A DNA stretch of 64,000 nt from an uncultured Pelagibacteraceae bacterium (GCA_902609685.1 CACLSR010000003.1:56001-120000), one strand, 5' to 3'. Numbered from the stretch's first letter, positions 31,253 through 42,061 are shown. Numbers and translations: made by a program. The notes: generated from the sequence alone by a model not told the origin.

Positions 31253-32022
31253 CTAGTATTATACATTGAATAGTACTTATCTTTTTTCATTTTTTTTCTG
31301 GCATCTATCAAATTTTTTAAAACATCAATTGAAAAACTATCTCCTTTTAAAGAGAAGGTTTTTATTCTCAATCCTAGATCGATCGCTCTTAATAACTCGA
31401 TGTCTTCTAAATTTTCGAGTTTACTTTTTTGAGTAAAATTTGCAAAATCTCTTAGAGCTGAAGGTTTAAATGAAATTACAGATAAATGTTTATAAATCTT
31501 ATCTGTTTTTCCAACAAAGTGATGTGGAGATGCAGATCTTGTGAGATATATAACCTCTTTATTTTTATTAAATATGACTCTTACAATATGTGGGTCTTTG
31601 GTAAATTTTGTGGGTAAGTTGGGTAATATGATATCGTAATTTTTGTTTTTTCGATGAAATTTTACAACTAGATCAATATTTATGGGATCAATTAAGGGTT
31701 CATCACCTTGAATATCAATAATTTGATCATACTTCATCTTCAACTTTTTGTAAGCTTCAAAAATTCTATCACCACCTTGTTTATGATTTTTTTTTGTTAA
31801 TATAGCTTTAGCATTATATCTCTTCGCAATTTGAAATACTTCTTTTGTATCACAGCATATAAAGACTTCCGAAAGGCTCTTTGCTATTTTTGACCTTCGA
31901 TATGTGTGAATTATCATTGGCAAATTACCAATCATTTTTAGAGATTTTCCTGGTAACCTTCTAGAATTAAATCTTGTGGGTATTAAACCTACCGCTTTAT
32001 GCATTAGTCCAACCTCCATCAA
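31249..32022 (-). CDS. KdsB-like cytidylyltransferase; real start probably MHKAVGLIPTR
   Basis: AVGLIPTRFNSRRLPGKSLKMIGNLPMIIHTYRRS, CDTKEV, IDIQGDEPLIDP. Confidence 0.9.
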   Translation of the reverse strand: MMEVGLMHKAVGLIPTRFNSRRLPGKSLKMIGNLPMIIHTYRRSKIAKSLSEVFICCDTKEVFQIAKRYNAKAILTKKNHKQGGDRIFEAYKKLKMKYDQIIDIQGDEPLIDPINIDLVVKFHRKNKNYDIILPNLPTKFTKDPHIVRVIFNKNKEVIYLTRSASPHHFVGKTDKIYKHLSVISFKPSALRDFANFTQKSKLENLEDIELLRAIDLGLRIKTFSLKGDSFSIDVLKNLIDARKKMKKDKYYSMYNTR

Positions 32023-32737
32023 TAGTTATATTTTCACCATTAAGATAACTACTTTTATCAGATAATATAAAACTAATTAATTCAGCAACTTCTCTTGGAT
32101 CAGCCCATCTTTTTTGAGGAATTCGAGATAAGGTCCACTTATAAAGTTTTTTTCTTTTCTCTTTAAAGGTATTAAAGTATGAAGTTTTAATAAAACCTGG
32201 ACTAACAATATTTGCCCTTATACCTTTGTTGCTCATCTCTACTGCAAATGATTTTGTGAGTGCTGTAAGTGCACTTTTACTTGAAGCATAACCAGATAAA
32301 TCTTTAAAACCCAATTGACCAACGATTGAACTAATATTAACTATTGATGCCTTCATCTTATTTTTAATTATAAATTTTGTAAAAATTTGCATAATATTTA
32401 AAATACTAAAAAAATTAACATCGAACACATTTGATAGATCATCTTTTTTGATATTTAAAAAACTCTTTCTAAACCTCACGCCTGCATTGTTTACTACACA
32501 ATTGATGGGTTTATTAACTTTTTTGGATGTCTTCAAAATTTTTTCTATTAATTTTTTATTATTTACATTTCCATTAAAAATAAAAATATTTCTTAAATCT
32601 TTGAATTTTTTATTGTCTCTCTTATCTTTTATCAAAGCAAACACAAAGCCACCATTTGAGATTATACTATAGACGCAACTTTCACCAATTCCTTTACCGG
32701 CACCTGTAACTAAAATATTTTTATTCCTTAGGATCAT
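31997..32737 (-). CDS. Short-chain dehydrogenase/reductase
   Basis: NILVTGAGKGIGESCVYSI, NNAGVRFR, GYASSKSALTALTKSFAVEM, NGENITIDGGWTNA. Confidence 0.93.
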   Translation of the reverse strand: MILRNKNILVTGAGKGIGESCVYSIISNGGFVFALIKDKRDNKKFKDLRNIFIFNGNVNNKKLIEKILKTSKKVNKPINCVVNNAGVRFRKSFLNIKKDDLSNVFDVNFFSILNIMQIFTKFIIKNKMKASIVNISSIVGQLGFKDLSGYASSKSALTALTKSFAVEMSNKGIRANIVSPGFIKTSYFNTFKEKRKKLYKWTLSRIPQKRWADPREVAELISFILSDKSSYLNGENITIDGGWTNA

Positions 32738-34086
32738 GATTTTAAGAACGGTTCAAAATATTTTTGAAATTTGTTTTTTTCATGATTTACTAAAAATGTA
32801 TAATTTTTTTTTTTTAAATTGTATATATATGTTTTTTCTCCAATTTTTTGAGTATCAATAGTTGTCCAAATTTTAGGTGAAAATACATCAAGATTTTCTT
32901 CTTGTGGAAAATGTATAATTGAAGTCCCCTCTTCGAGCGCTTGAACACAAACACCAGTAGCAGATCCAAAAAATAAGGAGTTATTGGGTATTTTTTGATT
33001 TTTGTTTTTAGAAAATTTTCTCAATAAAGCCTCACATTCAATTTTAAAATTCAAATGATCTTTACTCTTCATATTTAATGGGTGAATCCTTACTTTATAT
33101 TTGTAAAAATTTTTTAATTTTGTTTTTAAAAGATATTTTTCTAATCTTTCTAAATAATCATTTTTTTCTTTTAAATTATATGGTGCAAATATGTAGCCTC
33201 TAAACTCTTTTTTTCTTTTTTTTCTAAATCTTAATGAAGGGATAACTTCAATTTTTTTTCTTGACCAGCCAAGATGTTTTTTTAAGACAATTTTTTGTTG
33301 TTGACCTGAAACAATTAATTTATCTAAAGATTGTTTTTTATAAATTAAATCAAGTTGAATTGGCCAGGGAGCACAATGCAAATAACCATAAGTATTAATA
33401 TTAGAATTTAATTTTTTAAGACTATTAATTAGATAATTTTGAAAAGGAATACCTTCATAATTAATAATTAAATTTTTAATATTCATACCCTTCATTAAAT
33501 TTTGAGCTTGCTTCAAGACTATTTTAGAAAAATCAAATTCTTTCCAACAAATATGTCTCAATAAATTAAAGTTTGCAGGAGTTAATAATTGAAATAAATG
33601 TTTTAATAAATAAGTTAAACTATAGCTGTTATTATTTTTTTTAGCAATAATAGCAACATTAGATCTTATTTTTTTTGGTATATAGTTATCTAACGAAATT
33701 AAAAACCAAAAATATTTTGGATTTTTCGAGTCTAGATTAAAATACTGATCAAAAAAATTACCTTTATTATCGAAATCTTCTTTCTTGGAGTATGAAAGTA
33801 TAAAATTTACAGGCTTTGTATTTATATCTTTTTTATTTAAAAATAATTTTAAATCAAAATTTCTTGATAAAGACATTAAGTTTTTAAAAAAAAAAAATAT
33901 TTTTGAATTATCTTTTAATCCATATAAATCTAAAGTTTTATAATACCCTGGTGTATCGGCCCAGATAGTGTAAAAACATAATGGGCTTGCACTTATATCT
34001 AAATTTTTTCTTTTTTCTCTAATTAAAAATTTTTTACAATTATTTAATAAATTTTTTTGTTTTTTTTTAATATTTTTTAGAGACAT
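32734..34086 (-). CDS. Uncharacterised surface-polysaccharide locus protein, possible GT-B-like transferase
   Basis: 450 aa; IVSGQQQKIVLKKHLGW, YKVRIHPLN, FFGSATGVCVQALEEGTSIIHFPQEENLDVFSP. Confidence 0.5.
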   Translation of the reverse strand: MSLKNIKKKQKNLLNNCKKFLIREKRKNLDISASPLCFYTIWADTPGYYKTLDLYGLKDNSKIFFFFKNLMSLSRNFDLKLFLNKKDINTKPVNFILSYSKKEDFDNKGNFFDQYFNLDSKNPKYFWFLISLDNYIPKKIRSNVAIIAKKNNNSYSLTYLLKHLFQLLTPANFNLLRHICWKEFDFSKIVLKQAQNLMKGMNIKNLIINYEGIPFQNYLINSLKKLNSNINTYGYLHCAPWPIQLDLIYKKQSLDKLIVSGQQQKIVLKKHLGWSRKKIEVIPSLRFRKKRKKEFRGYIFAPYNLKEKNDYLERLEKYLLKTKLKNFYKYKVRIHPLNMKSKDHLNFKIECEALLRKFSKNKNQKIPNNSLFFGSATGVCVQALEEGTSIIHFPQEENLDVFSPKIWTTIDTQKIGEKTYIYNLKKKNYTFLVNHEKNKFQKYFEPFLKS

Positions 34087-35158
34087 CTTTCACTAAGCTC
34101 AAAACTTTCTTCATTTGTTTTACTGATCCCAAACTAAACCTACAATAGTCCTCAAATCCTTTTACACCTGGTCCTTTACGAAATAGAATTCTCTTAGATT
34201 TAAATTTTTTTTCTAAAGCTATGTTGTTTTTTCCAAGTTTTATATGAAAAAAGTTTGCATATGTATCTATAAAATCAATGTTCAATTTTTTAAGTTCTTT
34301 CGCTAGATAATTCTTTGAATGCTTAACTTCTTTAATGTGTCTTTTTACTAACGAGTAATTTTTTAAACAATATTCTATTACCAAACATGATATTGAATTT
34401 ATTTCATACATAGGCCGAAATTTGTTCATCAAATTTGCATAATTTGAGTTTGTTACAGCATATCCCGCTCTCAGACCTGCTAAACCAAATGATTTAGAGA
34501 AAGTTCTTGTAATTATTAAGTTTTTATATTTTTTAACAAATTCGACATAATTTTTTTCATAAAAACCTTCATAAGCCTCATCAATTACAAGAGGTATATT
34601 AAGTTTCTTTGTTTTCATAAAAATTTTAATCATAGTTTTTTTTGGAATAATAGTCCCAGTTGGACTATTTGGATTAGCTAAAATAATGAGGGAAATTTTT
34701 TTTGTTAAGCTTTTAAATAATCTTTTATAATCGAGTTCAAGTTTTTTGTTGTAACCAATCTTAATAGTTTTCAAGCCATAAATATTAGAATATACATTTA
34801 CCATTCCAAAAGTAGGGTTAATAACTATTATAGTATCATTTTTTTTTGTAAAAAGTTCAAAGCACGTTTTCAGTGAAATATCAGAACCTGCAGATAAATA
34901 AATCATTTGTTCTTTTACTTTAATCTGTTTAGCGATAAGTTTTTTTATTTTTAAAGTATTTGGATATGCAGATAAGTAAAATGAGTTGAGTTTTTTTTTT
35001 AAGAACCTAATAAGTTCTTTATCAAAAGGTATTACTCTTTCGTTCTTGTCTAATCTTAAATATTTTGACCTATCAATAATATCTGGACTTAGTCTATGAA
35101 TTTTTTGTAACCAATTTTTCATTAATTTTGTTCCATTCATTTGCGTGTTTTTTGCCAA
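34067..35158 (-). CDS. HisC-like aminotransferase class I/II; internal Met start plausible
   Basis: YLRLDKNERVIPFD, LSAGSDISLKTCFELF, LANPNSPTGTIIPK, VIDEAYEGF, TRTFSKSFGLAGLRAGYAV. Confidence 0.9.
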   Translation of the reverse strand: MAKNTQMNGTKLMKNWLQKIHRLSPDIIDRSKYLRLDKNERVIPFDKELIRFLKKKLNSFYLSAYPNTLKIKKLIAKQIKVKEQMIYLSAGSDISLKTCFELFTKKNDTIIVINPTFGMVNVYSNIYGLKTIKIGYNKKLELDYKRLFKSLTKKISLIILANPNSPTGTIIPKKTMIKIFMKTKKLNIPLVIDEAYEGFYEKNYVEFVKKYKNLIITRTFSKSFGLAGLRAGYAVTNSNYANLMNKFRPMYEINSISCLVIEYCLKNYSLVKRHIKEVKHSKNYLAKELKKLNIDFIDTYANFFHIKLGKNNIALEKKFKSKRILFRKGPGVKGFEDYCRFSLGSVKQMKKVLSLVKDVSKKY

Positions 35159-35996
35159 TTAGTTCACCTGATACATCACATTTATTACATGGTGAAAAAT
35201 TTCTATCTGCAGATAAAAGTTTTTTTCTTGCAAATTGGAACTTTTGATTCAACCAGATATCTATTATTTTTTGTTTTTTTACATTACCTGCAATAAATTT
35301 CTTCGCCCAATCGTGTGAACACATTTGAACATCACCATTATAATCAATAAAAAAATTATAGGCTGGATAATTACATTTAGTTTTTAAGGATTTTTTCAAT
35401 GCTGGAATGCTATACTCAGCATTTGTAAGAGTTCCACTTCTGTTACTTATATTTAATCCAAAATCTAATTCTTCTGGCATGTATCTATTTCGAATTACAT
35501 ATTGATCTTTGCGTAAACCAGCATCTTGACAAAGATTGTAAAATTGTTTTTCCTCCTTTGGTCCATCGTAAACACTAATTAGTAAAGTAGACAGCCCCGC
35601 ATTAAACAATTTAATTAATCTATCTTTATTCAAAACGTCACCATTGGTTATCAGCTCAATTTGAGCATTGGGTAAAAAATTTCTTGCCTCAATAATATTT
35701 TCGTAAATTTTTTTATGTAATAGAGGTTCGACATAACCAGAATAAATTACCATTCCTTTATATTTTAGATTTGACAATTCAGAAAAAATTTTGTGATGCA
35801 GCTCGTCAGATATAAATTCATTTACATCTTGATAATTAGGATCACTTCTTGGACAAAATGAGCATTTTCTATTACACATACCGGAATTACTTATTTCAAT
35901 GACTGACATTAAAGGAACTTTTTTCTGACTATAAAAATCTAATCTATCTTCAGTAACTTTATTTTTTCTTGGTATATTTTTGTCTTTTATAATCAT
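35094..35996 (-). CDS. Radical SAM/SPASM domain protein
   Basis: IEISNSGMCNRKCSFCPRSDPNYQ, C-terminal MCSHDWAKKFIAGNVKKQKIIDIW..CNKCDVSGE. Confidence 0.9.
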   Translation of the reverse strand: MIIKDKNIPRKNKVTEDRLDFYSQKKVPLMSVIEISNSGMCNRKCSFCPRSDPNYQDVNEFISDELHHKIFSELSNLKYKGMVIYSGYVEPLLHKKIYENIIEARNFLPNAQIELITNGDVLNKDRLIKLFNAGLSTLLISVYDGPKEEKQFYNLCQDAGLRKDQYVIRNRYMPEELDFGLNISNRSGTLTNAEYSIPALKKSLKTKCNYPAYNFFIDYNGDVQMCSHDWAKKFIAGNVKKQKIIDIWLNQKFQFARKKLLSADRNFSPCNKCDVSGELIGKKHANEWNKINEKLVTKNS

Positions 35997-36030
35997 GAAT
36001 TAAAGATTAATTAAAAGTTATGATCATGGT

Positions 36031-36047
36031 TGTTCAATTTTTGAACA
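36031..36047. promoter_or_regulatory. Palindromic operator candidate TGTTCAATTTTTGAACA
   Basis: Same motif as the other sites; 34 nt upstream of the minus-strand gene start at 35996. Confidence 0.8.
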
Positions 36048-36073
36048 TAACACATAAATTTCAGCTGTCAAAT

Positions 36074-37795
36074 TTATTTAATTTTTAACAATTTATTGTT
36101 CTCTATTTTGAAAATGTGATCAGCGTTTTTTAAATTTTCCATTTTATGTGTAATTAAAAATATTGTTTTATCATTTTTAAATGATTCAATTTCATTAATT
36201 ATTTTTTTTTCAGTATCTCCATCCAAAGCGCTGGTTGGCTCATCTAAAACTAATAATTTAGGGTTTCTGTATAAAGCTCTAGCAATACCAATTCTTTGTT
36301 TTTCACCTCCTGAAATTTTAACACCCCTCTCGCCAACTATTTGATTTATCTTATTTGGTAACTTGCTAACAAAATTTTCTAGAGAAGAGTATTTTATTGT
36401 TTCAATAATATTTTTTTCTGAAATATCTTTTTCATCAATCCCAAATGCAATATTATTTTTTATTGTATCATCTAAGAGGAATATGTTTTGAGGAACATAA
36501 CCAATTAAATTTTGATATGACCTGGGGTTTTTAAAAATATTTTCATCGTCTGAAAGTATTTGACCGGAAATTGGTTTATATAAACCTAATAATAGATTAC
36601 ATAATGTACTTTTTCCACTTCCTGTCTCACCTATTAATCCTATAAAGCTATTTTTCTTTATTTCAAAATTTACATTCCGCAAAATATTTTTTTTTGAATA
36701 ATTAAAACTCACATTGACAAAATTTATCTTTTTATCAAAGTCAATTATCAAATTATTAGAGGAAGTTTGTTCAATCATATTCTCCCGATCCTCAAAATAC
36801 ATTTCTTGATTTAGTGTTTGAACAGATTTGGACGCATATTGTAAGTAATTAATTGCGGTAACAGTCTTATTTATTGATGGAATAATCTTTATTATCGCTA
36901 ACAAATATACTCCAATTAAAGCAGTTATTTTTGAATAATCAAATCCTTGAAAAACTAATAAAATTATAAAAAAAATTATTGAAATTATCACAAACATTTC
37001 AACTAAAATTTTTTGAAGTTTATTAATAAATGTAAATTTAATAATAAAACTTTTTATATTTTCTATGAGTTTATGAAAATTTTTTACGAAATATTCTCTA
37101 TTGTTAAAAACAATTATTTCTTTAATTCCATTAAAAGATTGTTGTAGAGTTTTTTGTCTAACTGCATCTATCTCAACCCTGTCACCACCAAGTTTTTTTG
37201 TTCTTTTTTTTAAAATTGTATATGTCGAATATAAGAAAAAAAAAGAGAATGAAAATAATACAGCTGAAATAACAGGATTTAAAAAAAATATAAATCCAAA
37301 TAAAATTATTAATAAAATACTTTCAACTATAATTGTAATTAAAGAACTTAAGCTATTTTCAAAAATATCAGTTTCTACAGTTAAATTTGATACTAATTTT
37401 GACGAATTTTTATTTACATGAAAATTATAGTTTTTAAAAATATAGTTTTTAAATAAATTATTAATTACATTCGCTTTTGCTTGAAAAACAAACTTACTTT
37501 CATACCAGTAAAAAAATACAAGATAAAAGTTTTTAATTAAAAAAATAAAAAATAACATGCTTACAAATAAAAATATTGGATTTATTTTTGTTAAGCTTGT
37601 GATTTTTAAATTTTCAAAATATTGGCTCATCCCTATTACTTTCTCTCCAGAAACAAATTCAATTATTGGGATAAAAGCTGCTAAACCAATACTTTCTAAT
37701 ATTGCTGCTATAAAAGTAAGTAAAACCAATATTTTTACTTTTTTTCTATCTTTTTTATCTAAAAGAAAAATTATGTTTTTAAGAATTTTTGACAT
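36074..37795 (-). CDS. ABC transporter, fused permease/ATPase (MsbA-like)
   Basis: Walker A GETGSGKSTLCNLLLGL, signature ISGGEKQRIGIARAL, Walker B LLVLDEPTSALD, N-terminal TM domain. Confidence 0.96.
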   Translation of the reverse strand: MSKILKNIIFLLDKKDRKKVKILVLLTFIAAILESIGLAAFIPIIEFVSGEKVIGMSQYFENLKITSLTKINPIFLFVSMLFFIFLIKNFYLVFFYWYESKFVFQAKANVINNLFKNYIFKNYNFHVNKNSSKLVSNLTVETDIFENSLSSLITIIVESILLIILFGFIFFLNPVISAVLFSFSFFFLYSTYTILKKRTKKLGGDRVEIDAVRQKTLQQSFNGIKEIIVFNNREYFVKNFHKLIENIKSFIIKFTFINKLQKILVEMFVIISIIFFIILLVFQGFDYSKITALIGVYLLAIIKIIPSINKTVTAINYLQYASKSVQTLNQEMYFEDRENMIEQTSSNNLIIDFDKKINFVNVSFNYSKKNILRNVNFEIKKNSFIGLIGETGSGKSTLCNLLLGLYKPISGQILSDDENIFKNPRSYQNLIGYVPQNIFLLDDTIKNNIAFGIDEKDISEKNIIETIKYSSLENFVSKLPNKINQIVGERGVKISGGEKQRIGIARALYRNPKLLVLDEPTSALDGDTEKKIINEIESFKNDKTIFLITHKMENLKNADHIFKIENNKLLKIK

Positions 37796-39255
37796 TATTT
37801 TATTTTTTTATAATAATTAAAAACTCGACTACTCACTTTATCACTTTTTAAACAGTATTTATCCTTATTAAATTTTTTTTTAGTTTTATAAAATAAACTT
37901 TTTTCAATTAAATTTTTAAAATCAGCAAAAGACTTAATCCTAATATTTTTCAAATTGTTTAATTTATAGAAAAAGTTTTTTGAACCATTTCCAGGATCAA
38001 TAAAAAAACCTTGTTTACCCATGCTAATAGCTTCAAGAATTGTTGTAGAAGCAAAAGAGAAAATTATTTCACTTTTGAAAATATATCCATAACTATAATT
38101 ATTAGAATTAGGCTTGATTTTTGTAATAATATTGGAACCATTAAAAAACTTTTTTTCATATTCATTTTGTTTTAAATTTGCATGGTGTTTCACCATTACT
38201 TTTAGTTTTGGGTAAAGTTTTGATATGTCTTTTATCCATTTTCTAGATATTAATTCATGATTTTCAAAATTTAGATTGTTGAGATATAACCAAGTATTTG
38301 GATTTAAGCCCATGATTAGGATATCATTTTTACGGACTTTTTTAAGGTCTTTCTTTTTTCGGTACCAGTCATGTTCTAAAAAAAAGGAACCTATAGGATA
38401 ACTTCTGTCTACCCTGCCACCAAATTCTCTTAATCTTTTGATTGAAAATTTTTCATCAGCTAATGAAAAAAAAGTATCAATATCTACAAAAAAGCTTATA
38501 CAAGTTTCTACTATATTTTTTTGTGGGGTTGTTGTTACTTTGCCTCCAAATTTTTTAAAGTAATAATTTCTAATACTACACGTATTATAAAATCTATCCT
38601 CCATAAAATATTTTGCCCTATTATTATAAAAAATAGAAAAATTTTTTATTATTGAGTAAAACAATATATTGTAGAAATAAATGTAATTAAAATTTTTACA
38701 AAGAGATTTTATATAAATTGCTATAAAAAGAAAAAATAAAGTCATTTTTTTTCCTTTTATTGCCTTTTCATTTATGCGTTGATATTTTCTTAGTTTTAAA
38801 AAATTTACCTCGTTACTTTTTTTATTAAGATCTATATTTGAAATTACCAATGATGAAGAAAATTTTTCAATTAGTTTTTCATATCTTTCGTAGGATCTCT
38901 TATCTCCTATACCATTAATTATAAAATCATATTTTTTTTTAACATCATTTTTTTTTGAAAAAAATAAAATGAGAAATAATACTAAGCTTTTTACAGTCTC
39001 AAGAAGAATATAAAAAATAAATATCTTATTACTAAACTTTGAAGTATTATAATCAAATGAATCATGAATCAGTTTTCTATATTTTGTTTTTAAAACATTA
39101 TTTGGTATGCCAAAAATTTTCGAAAATCCATTTATCATTTGTTTAGAGGTATCAGTATTTGATAATAAGATGGTTTTTTTATAAATTTTTCTAGAAACTA
39201 AATATGAATTATTATTTTTTTTATCGCTTTTAAATTTCTTAATTATATCTTCCAT
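37795..39255 (-). CDS. Uncharacterised polysaccharide-locus protein, possible GT-B/capsule transferase
   Basis: 486 aa; YPKLKVMVKHHANLKQNEYEKKF..IIFSFASTTILEAISMGKQGFFIDPGNGS. Confidence 0.5.
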   Translation of the reverse strand: MEDIIKKFKSDKKNNNSYLVSRKIYKKTILLSNTDTSKQMINGFSKIFGIPNNVLKTKYRKLIHDSFDYNTSKFSNKIFIFYILLETVKSLVLFLILFFSKKNDVKKKYDFIINGIGDKRSYERYEKLIEKFSSSLVISNIDLNKKSNEVNFLKLRKYQRINEKAIKGKKMTLFFLFIAIYIKSLCKNFNYIYFYNILFYSIIKNFSIFYNNRAKYFMEDRFYNTCSIRNYYFKKFGGKVTTTPQKNIVETCISFFVDIDTFFSLADEKFSIKRLREFGGRVDRSYPIGSFFLEHDWYRKKKDLKKVRKNDILIMGLNPNTWLYLNNLNFENHELISRKWIKDISKLYPKLKVMVKHHANLKQNEYEKKFFNGSNIITKIKPNSNNYSYGYIFKSEIIFSFASTTILEAISMGKQGFFIDPGNGSKNFFYKLNNLKNIRIKSFADFKNLIEKSLFYKTKKKFNKDKYCLKSDKVSSRVFNYYKKIK

Positions 39256-41008
39256 TTATAATTTCTTCCATTAATTTAGAAATTTCATTTATTCCTTTTT
39301 GTGGCGCTGTTTTTGAATATTTTTCACAAAATTTATTTCTTGCCATTTCAACATTTTTATCATGCCACCATTTTTCAATGTTGGAATAAACCTTATTTAT
39401 ATGATTTGATAGTTCCACATCTTTGGTAAAAATAATTTTTGCTTCTATCAATTCCTCATAATCTTTTCTCACCTCATCTCTTATCCAATTGAGATTTTCC
39501 AGGAAACAAACAGTAGGTTTTTTAATTGCCAGACTTTCTAGAAAAGCTGTTCCATCGCCAATGTGAATTAGGATTCTAGAGTCATCAATTAGCTCTTGAT
39601 TAATCCTAGATCTTTTAATATCAAATTTATTATTCTTAAATATTATTTCTTTTAATATTTTTTCCTCAAGATATCTTGATTGCTCACCTAGATTATATAA
39701 TTTTAAAACTGACTTTTTTTTTAAATTATCGTTTACACTATTCATAATTTTTTCTAAAAAAATACTATCTCTTATTATTTTACCATACTCATCAAAAGGT
39801 CTTTTTCTATTCGGTGACATTTTTGGTCCAAAAAATAAAATTTTCTCTCCTATTTTATTATCAATATCAATATCGAGATTTTTTGTATTAAAAAACGATA
39901 TACACTTTTTATTTTTTGGATTGCCCCAAGAAATAAATCTGTCACAATTATAAAATCCACTATCGACTATAGTATTTTTTCCTGTGAAATAATTTGAGCC
40001 ATGTTGATGTAAAATATATTTTGCTTTTTTTTCAGTTTTAGTAGCTAAATAAATTTGGAAAATTTCATTACCATGATACCCAAATGAAGTAAAAATATAT
40101 TTTGGATTTTTTGGCCAGTTTTTTTTTTCCATTTCTGAGATTAAGTAATCAAAATTTTCAATAATATCGGTAGGTAAAAAATATTTTAAATTTTCTCTTA
40201 CAAAACTTTCGTATTCAGAGATATTTTCTTTTTCAAAATTTAATTTTTCTCTTAATTTGATATTGATTTCTTTTTTAATACAATAGTTTTCTGACAAAAT
40301 TGTAGGAAATTGTTTTAAAGAAAAAAAAAGGTATAAAAGATCCTTTAATCTTAAATCAAATTGATAAATGAAAAAATCCCTTTTTACTAAATTAAAGTTA
40401 TTTAATTTATTTAAAAAAGAAATAACGAAATATTTTAAGTTTTTTTTATTTTTTTTTTGTATATTTTTTTTTTTTATAATTTTTAATTTTTCAATTTTGT
40501 GTGGATTACTATCATTTAAGAATTCATATAGAATAGTGTATAAGACTGTATTCCATTGATTTATGTCATTTGAGGCTTTATCCGTTAAGTCATTAACATT
40601 GTTACTTGCTAAATCTGATTTTGTATAATCAACCAAAATAATTTTTTCGATTTCTTTAACAGTCAAAACCTTTTTAATACTAATATATCTTTCATGAACT
40701 ATACCTAAAAAAAGTTTTGTCCATGGCCCTATCAATATTTCCCAAAATTTTTTTGAAAAATTTTTTTTATGTAATTTATTTAAAAGAATTGTAAAATCAT
40801 CAATCAGGGCAAAGTATAAATTATTTATTTCACTTAAATCCTCCTTTATTTCTTTATCATTTCTTTCCTTACAGTTAATTATCTTAAAGTCATCTAAGTT
40901 TTGAAAAGACTGGTTTTTTTTTTCAAGGCACCAATAACCCATATAATATAAATTTTCATTTTTTGGCCAATTAATCTCTTCAGAATCGCAGACTAATGTA
41001 TATTTCAT
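39239..41008 (-). CDS. LIC12162-type transferase family protein
   Basis: 589 aa; ILIGPWTKLFLGIVHERYISIKKVL, YILHQHGSNY, ILIHIGDGTAFLESLAIKKPTVCFL. Confidence 0.72.
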   Translation of the reverse strand: MKYTLVCDSEEINWPKNENLYYMGYWCLEKKNQSFQNLDDFKIINCKERNDKEIKEDLSEINNLYFALIDDFTILLNKLHKKNFSKKFWEILIGPWTKLFLGIVHERYISIKKVLTVKEIEKIILVDYTKSDLASNNVNDLTDKASNDINQWNTVLYTILYEFLNDSNPHKIEKLKIIKKKNIQKKNKKNLKYFVISFLNKLNNFNLVKRDFFIYQFDLRLKDLLYLFFSLKQFPTILSENYCIKKEINIKLREKLNFEKENISEYESFVRENLKYFLPTDIIENFDYLISEMEKKNWPKNPKYIFTSFGYHGNEIFQIYLATKTEKKAKYILHQHGSNYFTGKNTIVDSGFYNCDRFISWGNPKNKKCISFFNTKNLDIDIDNKIGEKILFFGPKMSPNRKRPFDEYGKIIRDSIFLEKIMNSVNDNLKKKSVLKLYNLGEQSRYLEEKILKEIIFKNNKFDIKRSRINQELIDDSRILIHIGDGTAFLESLAIKKPTVCFLENLNWIRDEVRKDYEELIEAKIIFTKDVELSNHINKVYSNIEKWWHDKNVEMARNKFCEKYSKTAPQKGINEISKLMEEIINGRYN

Positions 41009-41020
41009 TTTATTTATAAA

Positions 41021-42061
41021 TTAAAAAAATTTAATTTTTACCTTTTTAAAAATTTTTCTAGTCAAGGGAATTCCCTCATTTATATTTTGTGGAGATCTTT
41101 TTTTTAAAATTTTGTCAAAATTAATTGGTGATAAACCATATCCGGGTCTAATACTCTTGATGTTATTTGTAGTGAACTGCTCACCTTTTTTAATATTCTT
41201 AATAACAAATATAGATCTTCTAAATTTTTTACTTCTATTCTCACTTTTTGATCTACTGAAATAATCCTTTCCAATAAGGTTTTTCGCTAAATTAATCTTT
41301 GTTGAAAATTTCTTTATTTCTCTCCCCTTTAATGAAAATTTTATATCTAAGCCTTTTTTTTGTCCACCAAGTGCAATGTGCTTTTCTACAATTTGGGCTC
41401 CAGCTGAAACTGCTGAAAAAGCAACTAAATCATTTTGACTATGATCAGAAAAACCAATAGTGCAATTGAATTTTTTTTTCAAAATTTTAATATTATTTAA
41501 GTTAAAATCAGAATTTTTTGATGGATAATTGCTAACACAATATAAAAGAGCAATATTTCTTGCTCCATTTTTTTTTGCAAAATTGTAAGCTATTTCAATT
41601 TCTTTAAGGTTTGCCATACCCGTTGATATAATTATTGGTTTTTTTGTCATCGCAACTTTTTTTATCAATGGAAGATCCTGCATTTCAAAAGATGCAATTT
41701 TATAAATTGGACATTCTAATGACTCTAAAAAATCTACCGCTGTCTCATCGAAAGGTGTGCTAAAACATTTGATCCCAATTGTTTTTGCATAATTAAAAAG
41801 ATCTTTATGCCATTCATAAGGTGTCTGGGCTTTTTTATAGAGATCCCATAAATTATTTCCTTTCCATAATCCTTCCTTGATTTTAAAATACTTATTGTCA
41901 CTATTGATTGTCATTGTTTCAGGTTTAAACGTTTGAAGTTTTACTGCATCAGCTCCTGAATCTTTTGCAAGTTTAATTAATTTTTTTGCTCTAAGATAAC
42001 TCCCATTATGATTTGCCGAGATTTCTGCTACAAAAAATGGGAATTTAAATACCTTAGCCAT
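41021..42061 (-). CDS. NeuB/PseI-family sialic/pseudaminic acid synthase with C-terminal SAF domain
   Basis: FVAEISANHNGSYLRAKKLIKLAKDSGADAVKLQTFKPETMT, IISTGMANL, IGFSDHS, SIRPGYGLSP. Confidence 0.95.
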   Translation of the reverse strand: MAKVFKFPFFVAEISANHNGSYLRAKKLIKLAKDSGADAVKLQTFKPETMTINSDNKYFKIKEGLWKGNNLWDLYKKAQTPYEWHKDLFNYAKTIGIKCFSTPFDETAVDFLESLECPIYKIASFEMQDLPLIKKVAMTKKPIIISTGMANLKEIEIAYNFAKKNGARNIALLYCVSNYPSKNSDFNLNNIKILKKKFNCTIGFSDHSQNDLVAFSAVSAGAQIVEKHIALGGQKKGLDIKFSLKGREIKKFSTKINLAKNLIGKDYFSRSKSENRSKKFRRSIFVIKNIKKGEQFTTNNIKSIRPGYGLSPINFDKILKKRSPQNINEGIPLTRKIFKKVKIKFF

